Source: Roseobacter sp. SK209-2-6
GTDB taxonomy: Bacteria; Pseudomonadota; Alphaproteobacteria; Rhodobacterales; Rhodobacteraceae
Length of the DNA stretch: 64,000 bases
Direction: 5' to 3'
Assembly: GCF_000169455.1 (NCBI RefSeq)
Contig: NZ_AAYC01000012.1
Span: 95,379 to 159,378, forward strand
Shown: positions 51,515 to 59,455 of the stretch, piece by piece
Layout: each line of letters starts with the position of its first letter
Numbering within the stretch: position 1 is the first letter of the stretch
The notes under the pieces: generated by a model
The model's input: the letters and a program-made list of their open reading frames with translations, nothing else
Told to the model about the DNA's origin: nothing
Database searches by the model: none
Program-made: the position numbers and the translations under genes

Positions 51515-53878
51515 ATGCCAAAAGATAGTGGTATTGGCGCCAGCCCCAAGCGGCGCGAGGATGCAAGGTTCCTGACCGGAACCGGGAATTATACAGATGA
51601 CATCAATCTGAATGGCCAAGCCTATGTGCATTTTCTGCGCTCGGATATGGCCCATGGTAAGCTGAACGGGGTTGATACTTCGATCGCTGCTGAAATGCCC
51701 GGCGTTGTTCGCATTTTCACAGGCGTGGACTTTGAAGGGGTTGGAGGCATACCCTGCGGCTGGCAGGTGACGGACCGTCATGGTGAGGTGATGCAAGAGC
51801 CCGCCCACCCGGTTCTGGCTCAGGGTAAAGTACGACACGTTGGGGAGGCGATTGCAGCTGTGGTGGCAGAAACGCCCGATCAGGCTCGCAATGCAGCCGA
51901 AGCGATCGAGCTTGACATTGAAGAGCTGCCCGCCGTTGTCGACATGAAAGCGGCACTCGCTGAAGGCTCCACCAAGGTGCATGACGATCTCACCTCAAAC
52001 CTTTGCTACGACTGGGGCTTTGTTGAGGAAAACAAAGGCGCGGTGGACGAGGCCTTTGCCAATGCCGCCCATGTGACAACGCTGGAGCTGGTCAACAACC
52101 GCCTTGTGGCCAACCCGATGGAACCACGTGTGGCGGTGGGTGATTTCAACCGCGCCACTGGCGACAGCACGCTTTATACCACTTCACAGAACCCGCATGT
52201 GATCCGCCTGCTGATGGGGGCCTTTGTGCTGGGGATCCCTGAGCACAAGCTGCGCGTGATTGCGCCGGATGTGGGCGGGGGCTTTGGTTCCAAGATCTTC
52301 CATTACGCGGAAGAGGCTTTTTGCACCTTTGCGGCAAAGGCGGTCAATCGGCCGGTCAAATGGACTTCGAGCCGCTCGGAAGCCTTTGTCAGTGATGCCC
52401 ATGGTCGCGACCATGTGACCAAGATTGAACTTGCACTGGATGCGGCGAATAACTTCACCGCGCTGCGCACCGATACCCATGCCAATATGGGGGCCTATCT
52501 CTCGACCTTCGCGCCCTCGGTTCCGACCTGGCTGCATGGCACGCTGATGGCTGGGAACTATAGGACCCCTCTGATCTATGTGAACGTGAAGGCCGTCTTC
52601 ACTAACACTGTTCCGGTGGATGCCTACCGTGGCGCGGGTCGGCCTGAAGCCACTTTCCAGCTGGAGCGGGTCATTGACAAGGCCGCGCGGGAACTGGGTG
52701 TTGATCCCATTGCCCTGCGCCGCCAGAACTTTATCACCGAGTTCCCCTATGCCACCCCGGTGGCGGTGGAATATGATACCGGTGACTACAACGCCACCAT
52801 GGATAAGCTGGAGGAGATCGCCGATCTTGCGGGCTTTGCCGCGAGGCGGGCCGAGAGCGAAGCCAAGGGCAAACTTCGCGGCCTGGGGGTGAACTGCTAT
52901 ATCGAGGCCTGCGGCATTGCACCTTCGAACCTGGTTGGACAGCTCGGTGCGCGCGCGGGGCTTTATGAAAGTGCGACCGTCAGGGTCAATGCTACCGGCG
53001 GGCTGGTGGTGATGACCGGCAGCCACAGCCACGGGCAGGGGCATGAGACCTCTTTCCCGCAGGTGATTGCTGAGATGATCGGTATCGACGAGAGCATGGT
53101 GGAGATCGTCCATGGCGATACCGCCAATACGCCGATGGGCATGGGTACCTATGGGTCCCGCTCGCTGGCAGTGGGCGGTTCTGCCATGGTGCGCGCCACA
53201 GAAAAGATTATCGCCAAGACCAAGAAGATCGCTGCCCATCTGATGGAAGCCGCTGAGGCCGACATCGAGCTGAAGGATGGGCAGTTCTCGGTTGCGGGCA
53301 CGGATAAATCCGTGGCTTGGGGCGATGTAACCCTGGCGGCCTATGTGCCGCATAACTACCCGCTGGAAGAGATCGAGCCGGGCCTGGAGGAGACCGCCTT
53401 TTATGATCCGGCCAACTTCACCTATCCCGCAGGCGCCTATGCCTGCGAGGTTGAGGTGGATCCGGATACCGGCAAGGTCAGCATCGAGCGTTTTGCGGCG
53501 GCGGATGACTTTGGCAATATCGTCAACCCGATGATTGTGGACGGTCAGGTCCATGGCGGGCTAGGCCAGGGCATTGGCCAGGCGCTGCTGGAAGCGGCGG
53601 TCTATAATGACGACGGGCAGCTCCTGTCGGCCTCCTTCATGGACTATGCCATGCCGCGCGCTGATGATCTGCCTTTCTATCAGGTGGATCATTCCTGCCA
53701 GACCCCCTGCACCCATAACCCCTTGGGCGTAAAGGGCTGCGGCGAGGCCGGCGCCATCGGCTCCCCGCCTGCGGTGGTCAATGCGGTTGTCGATGCGCTG
53801 CAATCCGCGGGCAAGGATGTGACCCATGTGGATATGCCCTTAAGCCCATCGCGGGTTTGGGCCGCGATGCAAGGCTGA
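51515..53878 (+). CDS. coxL: Molybdenum hydroxylase large subunit, form II CO dehydrogenase-like (CoxL)
   Basis: The 787-residue subunit binds the molybdenum-cytosine-dinucleotide cofactor. The active-site loop reads AYRGAGR at 370-376 (52622-52642), the form II signature; form I CO dehydrogenase has AYRCSFR, whose cysteine binds copper. Other cofactor-contact elements are GGGFGSK (about 254-260), SHSHGQGHET and CGEAGAIGSP, the last with the catalytic glutamate. From published work, roseobacters with only form II do not oxidise CO well, so the natural substrate may be another small molecule. Confidence 0.93.
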   Translation: MPKDSGIGASPKRREDARFLTGTGNYTDDINLNGQAYVHFLRSDMAHGKLNGVDTSIAAEMPGVVRIFTGVDFEGVGGIPCGWQVTDRHGEVMQEPAHPVLAQGKVRHVGEAIAAVVAETPDQARNAAEAIELDIEELPAVVDMKAALAEGSTKVHDDLTSNLCYDWGFVEENKGAVDEAFANAAHVTTLELVNNRLVANPMEPRVAVGDFNRATGDSTLYTTSQNPHVIRLLMGAFVLGIPEHKLRVIAPDVGGGFGSKIFHYAEEAFCTFAAKAVNRPVKWTSSRSEAFVSDAHGRDHVTKIELALDAANNFTALRTDTHANMGAYLSTFAPSVPTWLHGTLMAGNYRTPLIYVNVKAVFTNTVPVDAYRGAGRPEATFQLERVIDKAARELGVDPIALRRQNFITEFPYATPVAVEYDTGDYNATMDKLEEIADLAGFAARRAESEAKGKLRGLGVNCYIEACGIAPSNLVGQLGARAGLYESATVRVNATGGLVVMTGSHSHGQGHETSFPQVIAEMIGIDESMVEIVHGDTANTPMGMGTYGSRSLAVGGSAMVRATEKIIAKTKKIAAHLMEAAEADIELKDGQFSVAGTDKSVAWGDVTLAAYVPHNYPLEEIEPGLEETAFYDPANFTYPAGAYACEVEVDPDTGKVSIERFAAADDFGNIVNPMIVDGQVHGGLGQGIGQALLEAAVYNDDGQLLSASFMDYAMPRADDLPFYQVDHSCQTPCTHNPLGVKGCGEAGAIGSPPAVVNAVVDALQSAGKDVTHVDMPLSPSRVWAAMQG

Positions 53879-53885
53879 GAGGGAA

Positions 53886-53940
53886 GGGCGGGGGCCAGCC
53901 CCCGCACCCCCGGGATATTGTTTAGAAAGATGAAGGAGCT
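53886..53940 (+). repeat. Candidate dispersed intergenic palindromic element
   Basis: Immediately after coxL is a C/G-run hairpin (7-bp stem at 53888-53905) followed by a run of C, then GGGATATTG and an AAGATGAAGGAG stretch. Sequences of this layout occur between genes in several Rhodobacteraceae, as far as I remember. Only one copy is in the window, so the repeat nature cannot be shown here. It lies between coxL and coxM in the transcript. Confidence 0.4.
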
Positions 53941-53970
53941 GGCCGGGCCAGTTCTGGAAAGGAAAACGGA

Positions 53971-54747
53971 ATGTATAATTTCGAGTTTGAAAACCCCTCA
54001 AGCATCGCCGAAGCGGTTGCAGCCTTGGCAGAAGAGGAGGCCCAGGCGCTGGGCGGCGGCCAGACCCTGATCCCGACGCTGAAACAGCGTCTGGCTATGC
54101 CCTCGAAACTGGTGAGCCTTGCAGGCATCGCCGAAATGAAGGGGGTTTCTATCGCCGACGGGATGCTGACAATCGGCGGCGGCGCAACCCATGCAGAGGT
54201 AGCGGCCGAGGCCTGCCCGCCGCTGGCGGCATTGGCCGGGCAGATTGGCGATCCGGCGGTGCGCAACCGCGGCACCATTGGCGGCAGCCTGGCCAATAAC
54301 GATCCCGCCGCGGACTACCCGGCCGCAATGCTGGCACTGAAATCCACCATCGTGACTAACAATCGAGAGATTGCGGGCGACGATTATTTCCAAGGCCTGT
54401 TTGAGACTGCTCTGGAAGAAGGGGAGATCATCACATCGGTACGTTGTGAAATTCCCGAGGGCGCAAATTACCAGAAGTTCGTTCAGCCCGCCTCCCGTTT
54501 TGCATTGGTTGGGGTGTTTGTTGCCAAATATGCTGATGGGGTGCGCGTCGGCGTGACCGGAGCCTCAGAGGAGGGAGCCTTCCGTTGGGATGAGGCCGAA
54601 GTGGCTTTGAATAGCAATTTCAGCGCAGCTGCGCTGGAGGGGCTTGCACTGGATGCAGAGGGAATGATGGCTGACATTCATGGAAGCAAAGCCTATCGCG
54701 CTCATCTGGTTGGGGTGTTGACCAAGCGTGCTGTCTCGGCTGTTTGA
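53971..54747 (+). CDS. coxM: Molybdenum hydroxylase FAD subunit (CoxM)
   Basis: The 258-residue flavoprotein has the FAD-binding motifs ALGGGQTLIPTLKQR (about 29-43) and RNRGTIGGSLANNDPAADYPA (about 92-112) of the xanthine-oxidase FAD subunits. It receives electrons from CoxS. GGAAAGGAAAACGG precedes the ATG. The gene ends the cox operon and is followed by a 17-bp stem terminator. Confidence 0.94.
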   Translation: MYNFEFENPSSIAEAVAALAEEEAQALGGGQTLIPTLKQRLAMPSKLVSLAGIAEMKGVSIADGMLTIGGGATHAEVAAEACPPLAALAGQIGDPAVRNRGTIGGSLANNDPAADYPAAMLALKSTIVTNNREIAGDDYFQGLFETALEEGEIITSVRCEIPEGANYQKFVQPASRFALVGVFVAKYADGVRVGVTGASEEGAFRWDEAEVALNSNFSAAALEGLALDAEGMMADIHGSKAYRAHLVGVLTKRAVSAV

Positions 54748-54764
54748 AACGGCCCAACAAAGAG

Positions 54765-54808
54765 AAATGGTCTTGTCGCATGCTATGCGGCAGGACCATT
54801 TGTGTTTT
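54765..54808 (+). terminator. Rho-independent terminator of coxSLM
   Basis: A 17-bp stem (54765-54781 with 54785-54801, two G-T pairs) closes a three-base loop and is followed by GTGTTTTC. It lies 18 bases after the coxM stop and 17 bases before the convergent chemoreceptor-like gene, so it may serve both. Confidence 0.8.
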
Positions 54809-54824
54809 CGGCTGGTGATATACG

Positions 54825-55436
54825 TTACTTTTTTAGAAGGCTGGCAATATTGTCGAGGATGCCTTGCGTCTTGCCCGCAAGGTCGCGGATTTCAGAGGCA
54901 ATAACAGTAAAGCCTTTGCCAAGTTCCCCAATGCGGGCCGCTTCAATAGAGGCATTGAAAGCGATGAGCTGAATATTCTTGCCCGCCGCTTCGGCGCTGG
55001 TAATGGCTTGCAGCATCTTGTCCTGGCGGTTGGCCTCCAGCTGTTTCTGGCTTTCAAGCAAATGAGAGGTCAGTTCTTTCAGAAATTTTGAGATCTGAGG
55101 CTCCAGCTGATAAAGGCAGTGTTCTGCAAAATCACGGCTTTGCTCGTGTTGGTCGACCTTGAGGGACTGGACGAGAGGTGTCATGGCCTTGATGCAATCT
55201 TGTCGCTGTGTCTCCAAGGCTTCTGGGAGGCTATGTTGATTGGATTTCAACATGGCCGGCAGCTTGCTTTCTAACATCTCTTGCGCTTCGCCTACACGAT
55301 CCTGCGACAGTTTCAGTGCTGTCTGCGCGTCTTCTGTGGTTTCTTTGTCTTTCAGTACCAAGAGCGCGAGTGCGGCAATTCTTGCCGGTCCAATGGCCAT
55401 GAAGGCTTTGTTTTGAATGTCATTTAAAGTTTGCAT
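54825..55436 (-). CDS. Truncated methyl-accepting chemotaxis-like protein
   Basis: The 203-residue protein carries the signalling tip of chemoreceptors, IQLIAFNASIEAARIGEL (about 155-172) and GFTVIASEIRDLAGKT (about 175-190), after a long helical part. It has no membrane segment or sensor domain and stops 13 residues after the tip, so most of the descending helix of the usual hairpin is missing. It may be a soluble partner of a CheA/CheW array or a domain used for other helical contacts. No other chemotaxis genes are in the window. Confidence 0.8.
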   Translation of the reverse strand: MQTLNDIQNKAFMAIGPARIAALALLVLKDKETTEDAQTALKLSQDRVGEAQEMLESKLPAMLKSNQHSLPEALETQRQDCIKAMTPLVQSLKVDQHEQSRDFAEHCLYQLEPQISKFLKELTSHLLESQKQLEANRQDKMLQAITSAEAAGKNIQLIAFNASIEAARIGELGKGFTVIASEIRDLAGKTQGILDNIASLLKK

Positions 55437-55573
55437 CGAAGTCCGCCAATGATGTTGCTGTATTGAGCCCTAGCAAAAGGAGGTTAACGCAAGCTCAAGA
55501 GGCGGGATTGATGCAGAGTTTGCTTGCCAAAGAACATGCAGGATTTACTCAGCATTAGATGGAGCGGCTGAGA

Positions 55574-55611
55574 AAACAAAAAACGCTCCTCCAAAGATAT
55601 GGAGAAGCGTT
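55574..55611 (-). terminator. Rho-independent terminator of infC
   Basis: A 12-bp stem with one G-T pair, read on the minus strand, is followed by TTTTTTGTTTTC. It lies 35 bases past the infC stop. The genes rpmI and rplT, which follow infC in many bacteria, are absent, and this strong terminator ends the transcript. Confidence 0.85.
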
Positions 55612-55645
55612 GCAAAGCTTTTACGGAAACAAAGTCCGACTTGAG

Positions 55646-56194
55646 CTATTTTTGCGGAAGCGGGCCGATCATCATGATCATCTGACGGCCTTCCATCTTC
55701 GGCATGTTTTCAACCTTGCCGATTTCCTTGACGTCCTCGGCAACCCGCTCCAGGAGTTCCCGGCCCAGGTTCTGGTGCGCCATTTCGCGGCCGCGGAAGC
55801 GCAGTGTGACCTTCACCTTGTCGCCGTTTTCCAGGAATTTGAAAACGTTCCGCATCTTTACTTCGTAGTCGTGAGTGTCGGTGTTCGGGCGGAACTTGAC
55901 CTCTTTGACTTCGATGATCTTCTGCTTCTTGCGGGCTTCGCTCTCGCGTTTCTGCTGTTCGTATTTGAACTTGCCAAAGTCCATGATCTTGCAGACCGGA
56001 GGCTTCGCATTCGGCGAGATCTCTACGAGATCGAGACCAGCTTCATTAGCCAGATCCATGGCTTTGGCTGGGTGAACGACTCCGACATTCTCCCCATCGG
56101 CGCCAATCAGGCGGATTTCAGAGGCGCGAATCTTTTCGTTGGTGCGCGGGCCAGTGTCTCGTTGCGGCGGCGCATTATGTGGTCTGCGGGCTAT
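55646..56194 (-). CDS. infC: Translation initiation factor IF-3 with a non-AUG (AUA) start
   Basis: IF-3 binds the 30S subunit and proofreads start codons. The product has the N-domain ([18 protein letters not shown]) and C-domain ([32 protein letters not shown]) of the family. No ATG lies near the conserved start: the frame from 56248 would add 18 residues. An AAAGG at 56208-56204 is nine bases upstream of ATA at 56194-56192, giving a 182-residue protein (E. coli 180). Rare starts are known in infC (AUU in E. coli) and let IF-3 repress its own synthesis. An in-frame ATT at 56203 abuts the AAAGG and is too close. Confidence 0.93.
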   Translation of the reverse strand: MARRPHNAPPQRDTGPRTNEKIRASEIRLIGADGENVGVVHPAKAMDLANEAGLDLVEISPNAKPPVCKIMDFGKFKYEQQKRESEARKKQKIIEVKEVKFRPNTDTHDYEVKMRNVFKFLENGDKVKVTLRFRGREMAHQNLGRELLERVAEDVKEIGKVENMPKMEGRQMIMMIGPLPQK

Positions 56195-56536
56195 GGCTTT
56201 AATCCTTTGATGATTGCCGTTTTCGAGCCCGGAACTTAAACGGAACAACGTCGGCTTTCAAGCGGCAACCGGAGTTGCAGTGGGGGTTTTCCGGGGGCGT
56301 TGCGCGAATACTAGTGGTTTCAGGTGAATTCAACTGCAGTTACAGCTTTCACAGCAACTTTGAGGGTGCGCGGGGCAACTGCGCCAGGACTTGCCGACAG
56401 GGCTTTAGATTTGCGCAGGCTTTGGCTTGTGAGGTCGCGCCTCAGGATTTCCCCCTTGCTAAAGGTGCATGCAAAGCTCACCTCAGTGCGCATAACGCCC
56501 GGTATTGGGTGATGCAAAATGACATGGAGTTATGCA
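56195..56536. other. Divergent region between infC and the alanine-rich gene
   Basis: Beyond the infC ribosome site (AAAGG at 56204-56208) I see no supported gene. The region should hold the infC promoter (minus) and the promoter of the alanine-rich gene (plus). Short frames on both strands lack ribosome sites and recognisable sequence. Confidence 0.5.
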
Positions 56537-57307
56537 ATGAAACCAATCGTTGTGATTTTGGGATTGGGAGCAGTGGCCGCCGCTGGGTATCTGTATTTTG
56601 AGGGGCAGCAGACCGCTCTGGCACCTGAACCCGCTGCAAATGTAAGCGAGGCACCCGCAGAGAATGCTGCTGAAGTTGCGGAAGAGTCGGTTGAAGAGGT
56701 GGCTTCTACAGAGGCAGCGGTGGAGGAAGCACTTGAGACTGCGGCGACCGAGCTTACAGAGAGTGCCGAAGCTGCGGCCGAAACTGTTGAAAACGCCGCA
56801 GAGGAACTGGCGGATGACGCCCAGGACAGGGTTCAAGAAGTTGCTGAAGAAGCGATGGAAAATGCACTTGAGACTGCAAGCGGTATTGCCACTGGAGCGG
56901 GTGAAGCCGCTGCCAATGTAGCCGAAACAGCAGGTGAGGTCGCATCCTCAGTGGTTGCGGAAGCAGCTGATACCGCTACAGAAGTAGCCAGCACCGCTGC
57001 TCAGACCGCGACTGATACTGCTAGCGCAGTTGCTGAAGCCACAAGTGAGACTGTTTCTGAAGTCGCTACGAGCGTCGCCGAAACCGGTGAGAGCACTCTG
57101 GCAAGTGCGGCGGGAGCTGCAACAGCTGTAGCGGAGTACCTGACGCCGGAGGGTTTCAACTACGACAAGGTGATCGAGTTGATCGATGCATCTAACCTTG
57201 ATGATGTGAAGAAAACCCTTCTGCGCGGTACATTGGGCCAGGCAAAGGATAACCCAGAGTTGCTAGGAGGCGTTCTGGAGCAGATCAAAACGGCTTTGGG
57301 TCTGTAA
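56537..57307 (+). CDS. Alanine-rich membrane-anchored helical protein
   Basis: The 256-residue protein has an N-terminal hydrophobic helix (VVILGLGAVAAAGYLYF at 5-21) that anchors it or acts as a signal. About 180 residues follow made almost only of Ala, Glu, Thr, Val, Ser and Asp in irregular repeats, with few aromatic or basic residues. A conserved-looking C-terminus (YLTPEGFNYDKVIELID, LLRGTLGQAKDNPELL) closes it. The repeat part resembles late-embryogenesis or apolipoprotein-like helices. It may be periplasmic; no function is known. GGAG precedes the ATG. Confidence 0.75.
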   Translation: MKPIVVILGLGAVAAAGYLYFEGQQTALAPEPAANVSEAPAENAAEVAEESVEEVASTEAAVEEALETAATELTESAEAAAETVENAAEELADDAQDRVQEVAEEAMENALETASGIATGAGEAAANVAETAGEVASSVVAEAADTATEVASTAAQTATDTASAVAEATSETVSEVATSVAETGESTLASAAGAATAVAEYLTPEGFNYDKVIELIDASNLDDVKKTLLRGTLGQAKDNPELLGGVLEQIKTALGL

Positions 57308-57342
57308 TCAGAGCTGCTCTGTTGGAGATTTCGAGGTCTTGG

Positions 57343-57376
57343 AGAGGCGCCGAAATGAGGCGTCTCTCTTTCTTTT
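57343..57376 (+). terminator. Rho-independent terminator of the alanine-rich gene
   Basis: A 9-bp stem with one G-T pair (57343-57351 with 57359-57367), a seven-base loop and a CTTTCTTTT tail lie 36 bases after the stop. Confidence 0.75.
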
Positions 57377-57462
57377 GAGCCTTATCCTAATACTCTCCAT
57401 TTTGATTGCTCATTTCATATGTTCACGATATGTTCCGCCTGGTGCAAGCAAGGAGAAAAATT

Positions 57463-57861
57463 GTGATTAAGGGAAGTTGCTATTGCGGCGCTGTGCGATT
57501 TGAACTGTTAAACAAGCCATCGATGATGGGAACCTGCCATTGCAGTCGTTGTCGCAAAGCAGGGGCCAGCACCATTGTCTTTGTGAAGCAGGCCGATCTT
57601 AGATGGGTCCAGGGCAGAGAGAATGTGACCCTTTTCCAGCCAGAGGCGCCTTACAAATACGGCAGATGTTTCTGTATGACCTGTGGCACCTCATTGGGGG
57701 AAATCTTGTCGCAAGAAGACAGCTTCCCCATCGCCGCCAATGCGCTGGACGAAGATATTGGTCTGAAGGTTCAGTTTCATGAGCATGTGGCGGAGAAACC
57801 AGACTGGTACGAGATCTGTGATGAGGCGCCGCAATCTGAAGTGCATCCCGAACAGGCCTAA
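57463..57861 (+). CDS. GFA-family zinc protein
   Basis: The 132-residue protein has the cysteine layout of the glutathione-dependent formaldehyde-activating (GFA) family: C6-x-C8, C25-x-C27-x-x-C30 and C69-x-C71-x-x-C74, which bind two zinc ions. Most GFA proteins do not act on formaldehyde, and the substrate here is unknown. The start is the GTG at 57463 with AGGAG seven bases upstream; a start at 57406 would add 19 unrelated residues. It stands alone. Confidence 0.85.
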   Translation: MIKGSCYCGAVRFELLNKPSMMGTCHCSRCRKAGASTIVFVKQADLRWVQGRENVTLFQPEAPYKYGRCFCMTCGTSLGEILSQEDSFPIAANALDEDIGLKVQFHEHVAEKPDWYEICDEAPQSEVHPEQA

Positions 57862-57980
57862 GGAAAGCAAATGCGCTAAATAGGCCGCTGTCACCGCAAC
57901 GCAGCCTGCTCTCTCCGCTAATTTGTCCCATATTCAGGCTGGAATCACGCAGACATACTGTTCGAATGTCATGTGCAAAC

Positions 57981-58017
57981 AAAAAAGAAAGCCGGGCAGA
58001 TGCGGCCCGGCTTTCTT
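57981..58017 (-). terminator. Rho-independent terminator of fpr / the sulfur operon
   Basis: A 13-bp stem (57985-57997 with 58005-58017) and a seven-base loop continue on the minus strand into a T run. It lies 20 bases after the fpr stop and probably ends the whole cobA-to-fpr transcript. Confidence 0.88.
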
Positions 58018-58036
58018 ATCAGAAGTCTCTGTGCGA

Positions 58037-58903
58037 TCAGTCCAGGAAAGCCTTTTCCACAACAAAATGCGCAGGCTTGGAGTTAGCGCCTTCTTCGAGG
58101 TTGTAGGTGTTTTCAAAGAGATCCTTGAGCTCCAGGTTGAAGGCCAGGTTACCGCAGATCATGGCGCGGTCGCTTTCGGGGTTCAGCGGTGGCACGCCCA
58201 GATCCTCAAAGGCTTCGCCCGAGCGCATCAGATCGGTGATGCGGCCCATCTTGGCGCTCTCTTCGCGGGTCGTGGTCGGGTAGTATTTGATCTTCTTCCA
58301 GAAGCCCTCGCCGATCACCTCGTTCAGGAGCTCGTCGTCCTTCAGGCTCTCGATCAGTTCGCGGCCATAGGTCAGCTCACCCGCTTCGCGGCAGGTATGA
58401 GTGATGATCACCTCGTCGAATTTCTCATAGGTCTCGGGTTCACGCAGCAGCGAGGCAAAGGGCGCAAAGCCGGTGCCGGTGGCAAAGAACCAGATCCGCT
58501 TGCCCGGAACCAGCGCGTCATGCACCAGGGTGCCGACTGGTTTGGGACGCAGGATAATTTCATCGCCGGGCTGGATGTGCTGCAGCTTCGAGGTCAGCGG
58601 GCCATCCTGCACCTTGATCGAGTAGAACTCCATTTCCTCGTCCCAGGAGGGGGAAGCGATGGAATAGGCGCGCAGAAGCGGCTTTTGCTTGCCGGTCTTG
58701 GGATCTGGATCATTCATCAGGCCGATCATCACGAATTCGCCGGAGCGAAAGCGCAGGGAGGCCGGACGCGTGCAGCGGAAGGAGAACAGCCGGTCCGTCC
58801 AGTGCTTAACCTCGGTTACGGTTTGGGCGTCGGGCAGCGTAGGCACTGCTTTGGCCGGCTTTTGGTCGGTGGCGGTGTCGGTCACAGAAGTCATCTCGTT
58901 CAT
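58037..58903 (-). CDS. fpr: Ferredoxin-NADP+ reductase
   Basis: The 288-residue flavoenzyme has the FAD motif LRAYSIASP (about 78-86), the NADP-binding FFATGTGFAPFASLLREPETY and the C-terminal HFVVEKAFLD of the bacterial subclass I enzymes. It exchanges electrons between NADPH and ferredoxin. As the last gene of the sulfur operon it could reduce the ferredoxin that feeds sulfite reductase (inference); other roles in redox stress are known. The start could be 58903 or 58894; neither has a strong ribosome site. Confidence 0.92.
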   Translation of the reverse strand: MNEMTSVTDTATDQKPAKAVPTLPDAQTVTEVKHWTDRLFSFRCTRPASLRFRSGEFVMIGLMNDPDPKTGKQKPLLRAYSIASPSWDEEMEFYSIKVQDGPLTSKLQHIQPGDEIILRPKPVGTLVHDALVPGKRIWFFATGTGFAPFASLLREPETYEKFDEVIITHTCREAGELTYGRELIESLKDDELLNEVIGEGFWKKIKYYPTTTREESAKMGRITDLMRSGEAFEDLGVPPLNPESDRAMICGNLAFNLELKDLFENTYNLEEGANSKPAHFVVEKAFLD

Positions 58904-59044
58904 CGATAGCACTGCCGGTGTTAAAGACCGGCACCTCTGATTAATCTTTGATTCAGGTCAGGGAAAGCCCGGAAAGCGCAAAGCCGCAGCACTTTGGCTG
59001 TGACTTTGCGGCAAAGGCATCCCAATGAAGTCGAAAAGCTGGCG

Positions 59045-59455
59045 TCAGGAGGCAGCAGTGCTGCCGCGCAGGCGGGCTTGGTAGTTATGGGAGGTCCAGG
59101 CAGAGCGCGCAAGCCATTGCTCCTGTGGTTGGCGGGCCGCGAGTTCTTCGCTGATCTCCACCTCATCAAAACCCGTGCGGCGTGCCATGGCGTATTGATC
59201 TGCCAAGACATGACCATGGGCCCGCAGGCGACCGTTGTAGCCCATGAGACGCAGCTGGCGCGCCAGGGTAAAGCCACGCCCATCAGCAAAGCTGGGGAAC
59301 GCGATGCGGACCAATTCCACCCCGGCGATCTGCCCGGCCAGGCTGGCGGGATCAGTGTCAGAGGTGAGGTTCAGGACAGTCTCGGCTTCAAAACCAGCGG
59401 TCCATGTTTCCGGGCCAAAACCCGCGTCAGTCACAATTACAGTCATATCACTCAT
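59045..59455 (-). CDS. DUF934 protein of the sulfur assimilation operon
   Basis: The 136-residue protein has the ELVRIAFPSFADGRGFTLARQLR stretch (about 45-67) typical of DUF934, a family nearly always next to sulfite reductase and cysH and thought to support sulfite reduction, perhaps in electron transfer. It contains no cysteine that could hold a cluster. The ATG at 59455 overlaps the cysH stop in an ATGA, which fixes the start. A 141-base gap separates it from fpr. Confidence 0.88.
   Translation of the reverse strand: MSDMTVIVTDAGFGPETWTAGFEAETVLNLTSDTDPASLAGQIAGVELVRIAFPSFADGRGFTLARQLRLMGYNGRLRAHGHVLADQYAMARRTGFDEVEISEELAARQPQEQWLARSAWTSHNYQARLRGSTAAS

Noticed and set aside
52184..53554. 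Minus-strand frame of 456 codons across coxL
   Set aside because: CoxL motifs are intact on the plus strand and the antisense product has no family likeness.
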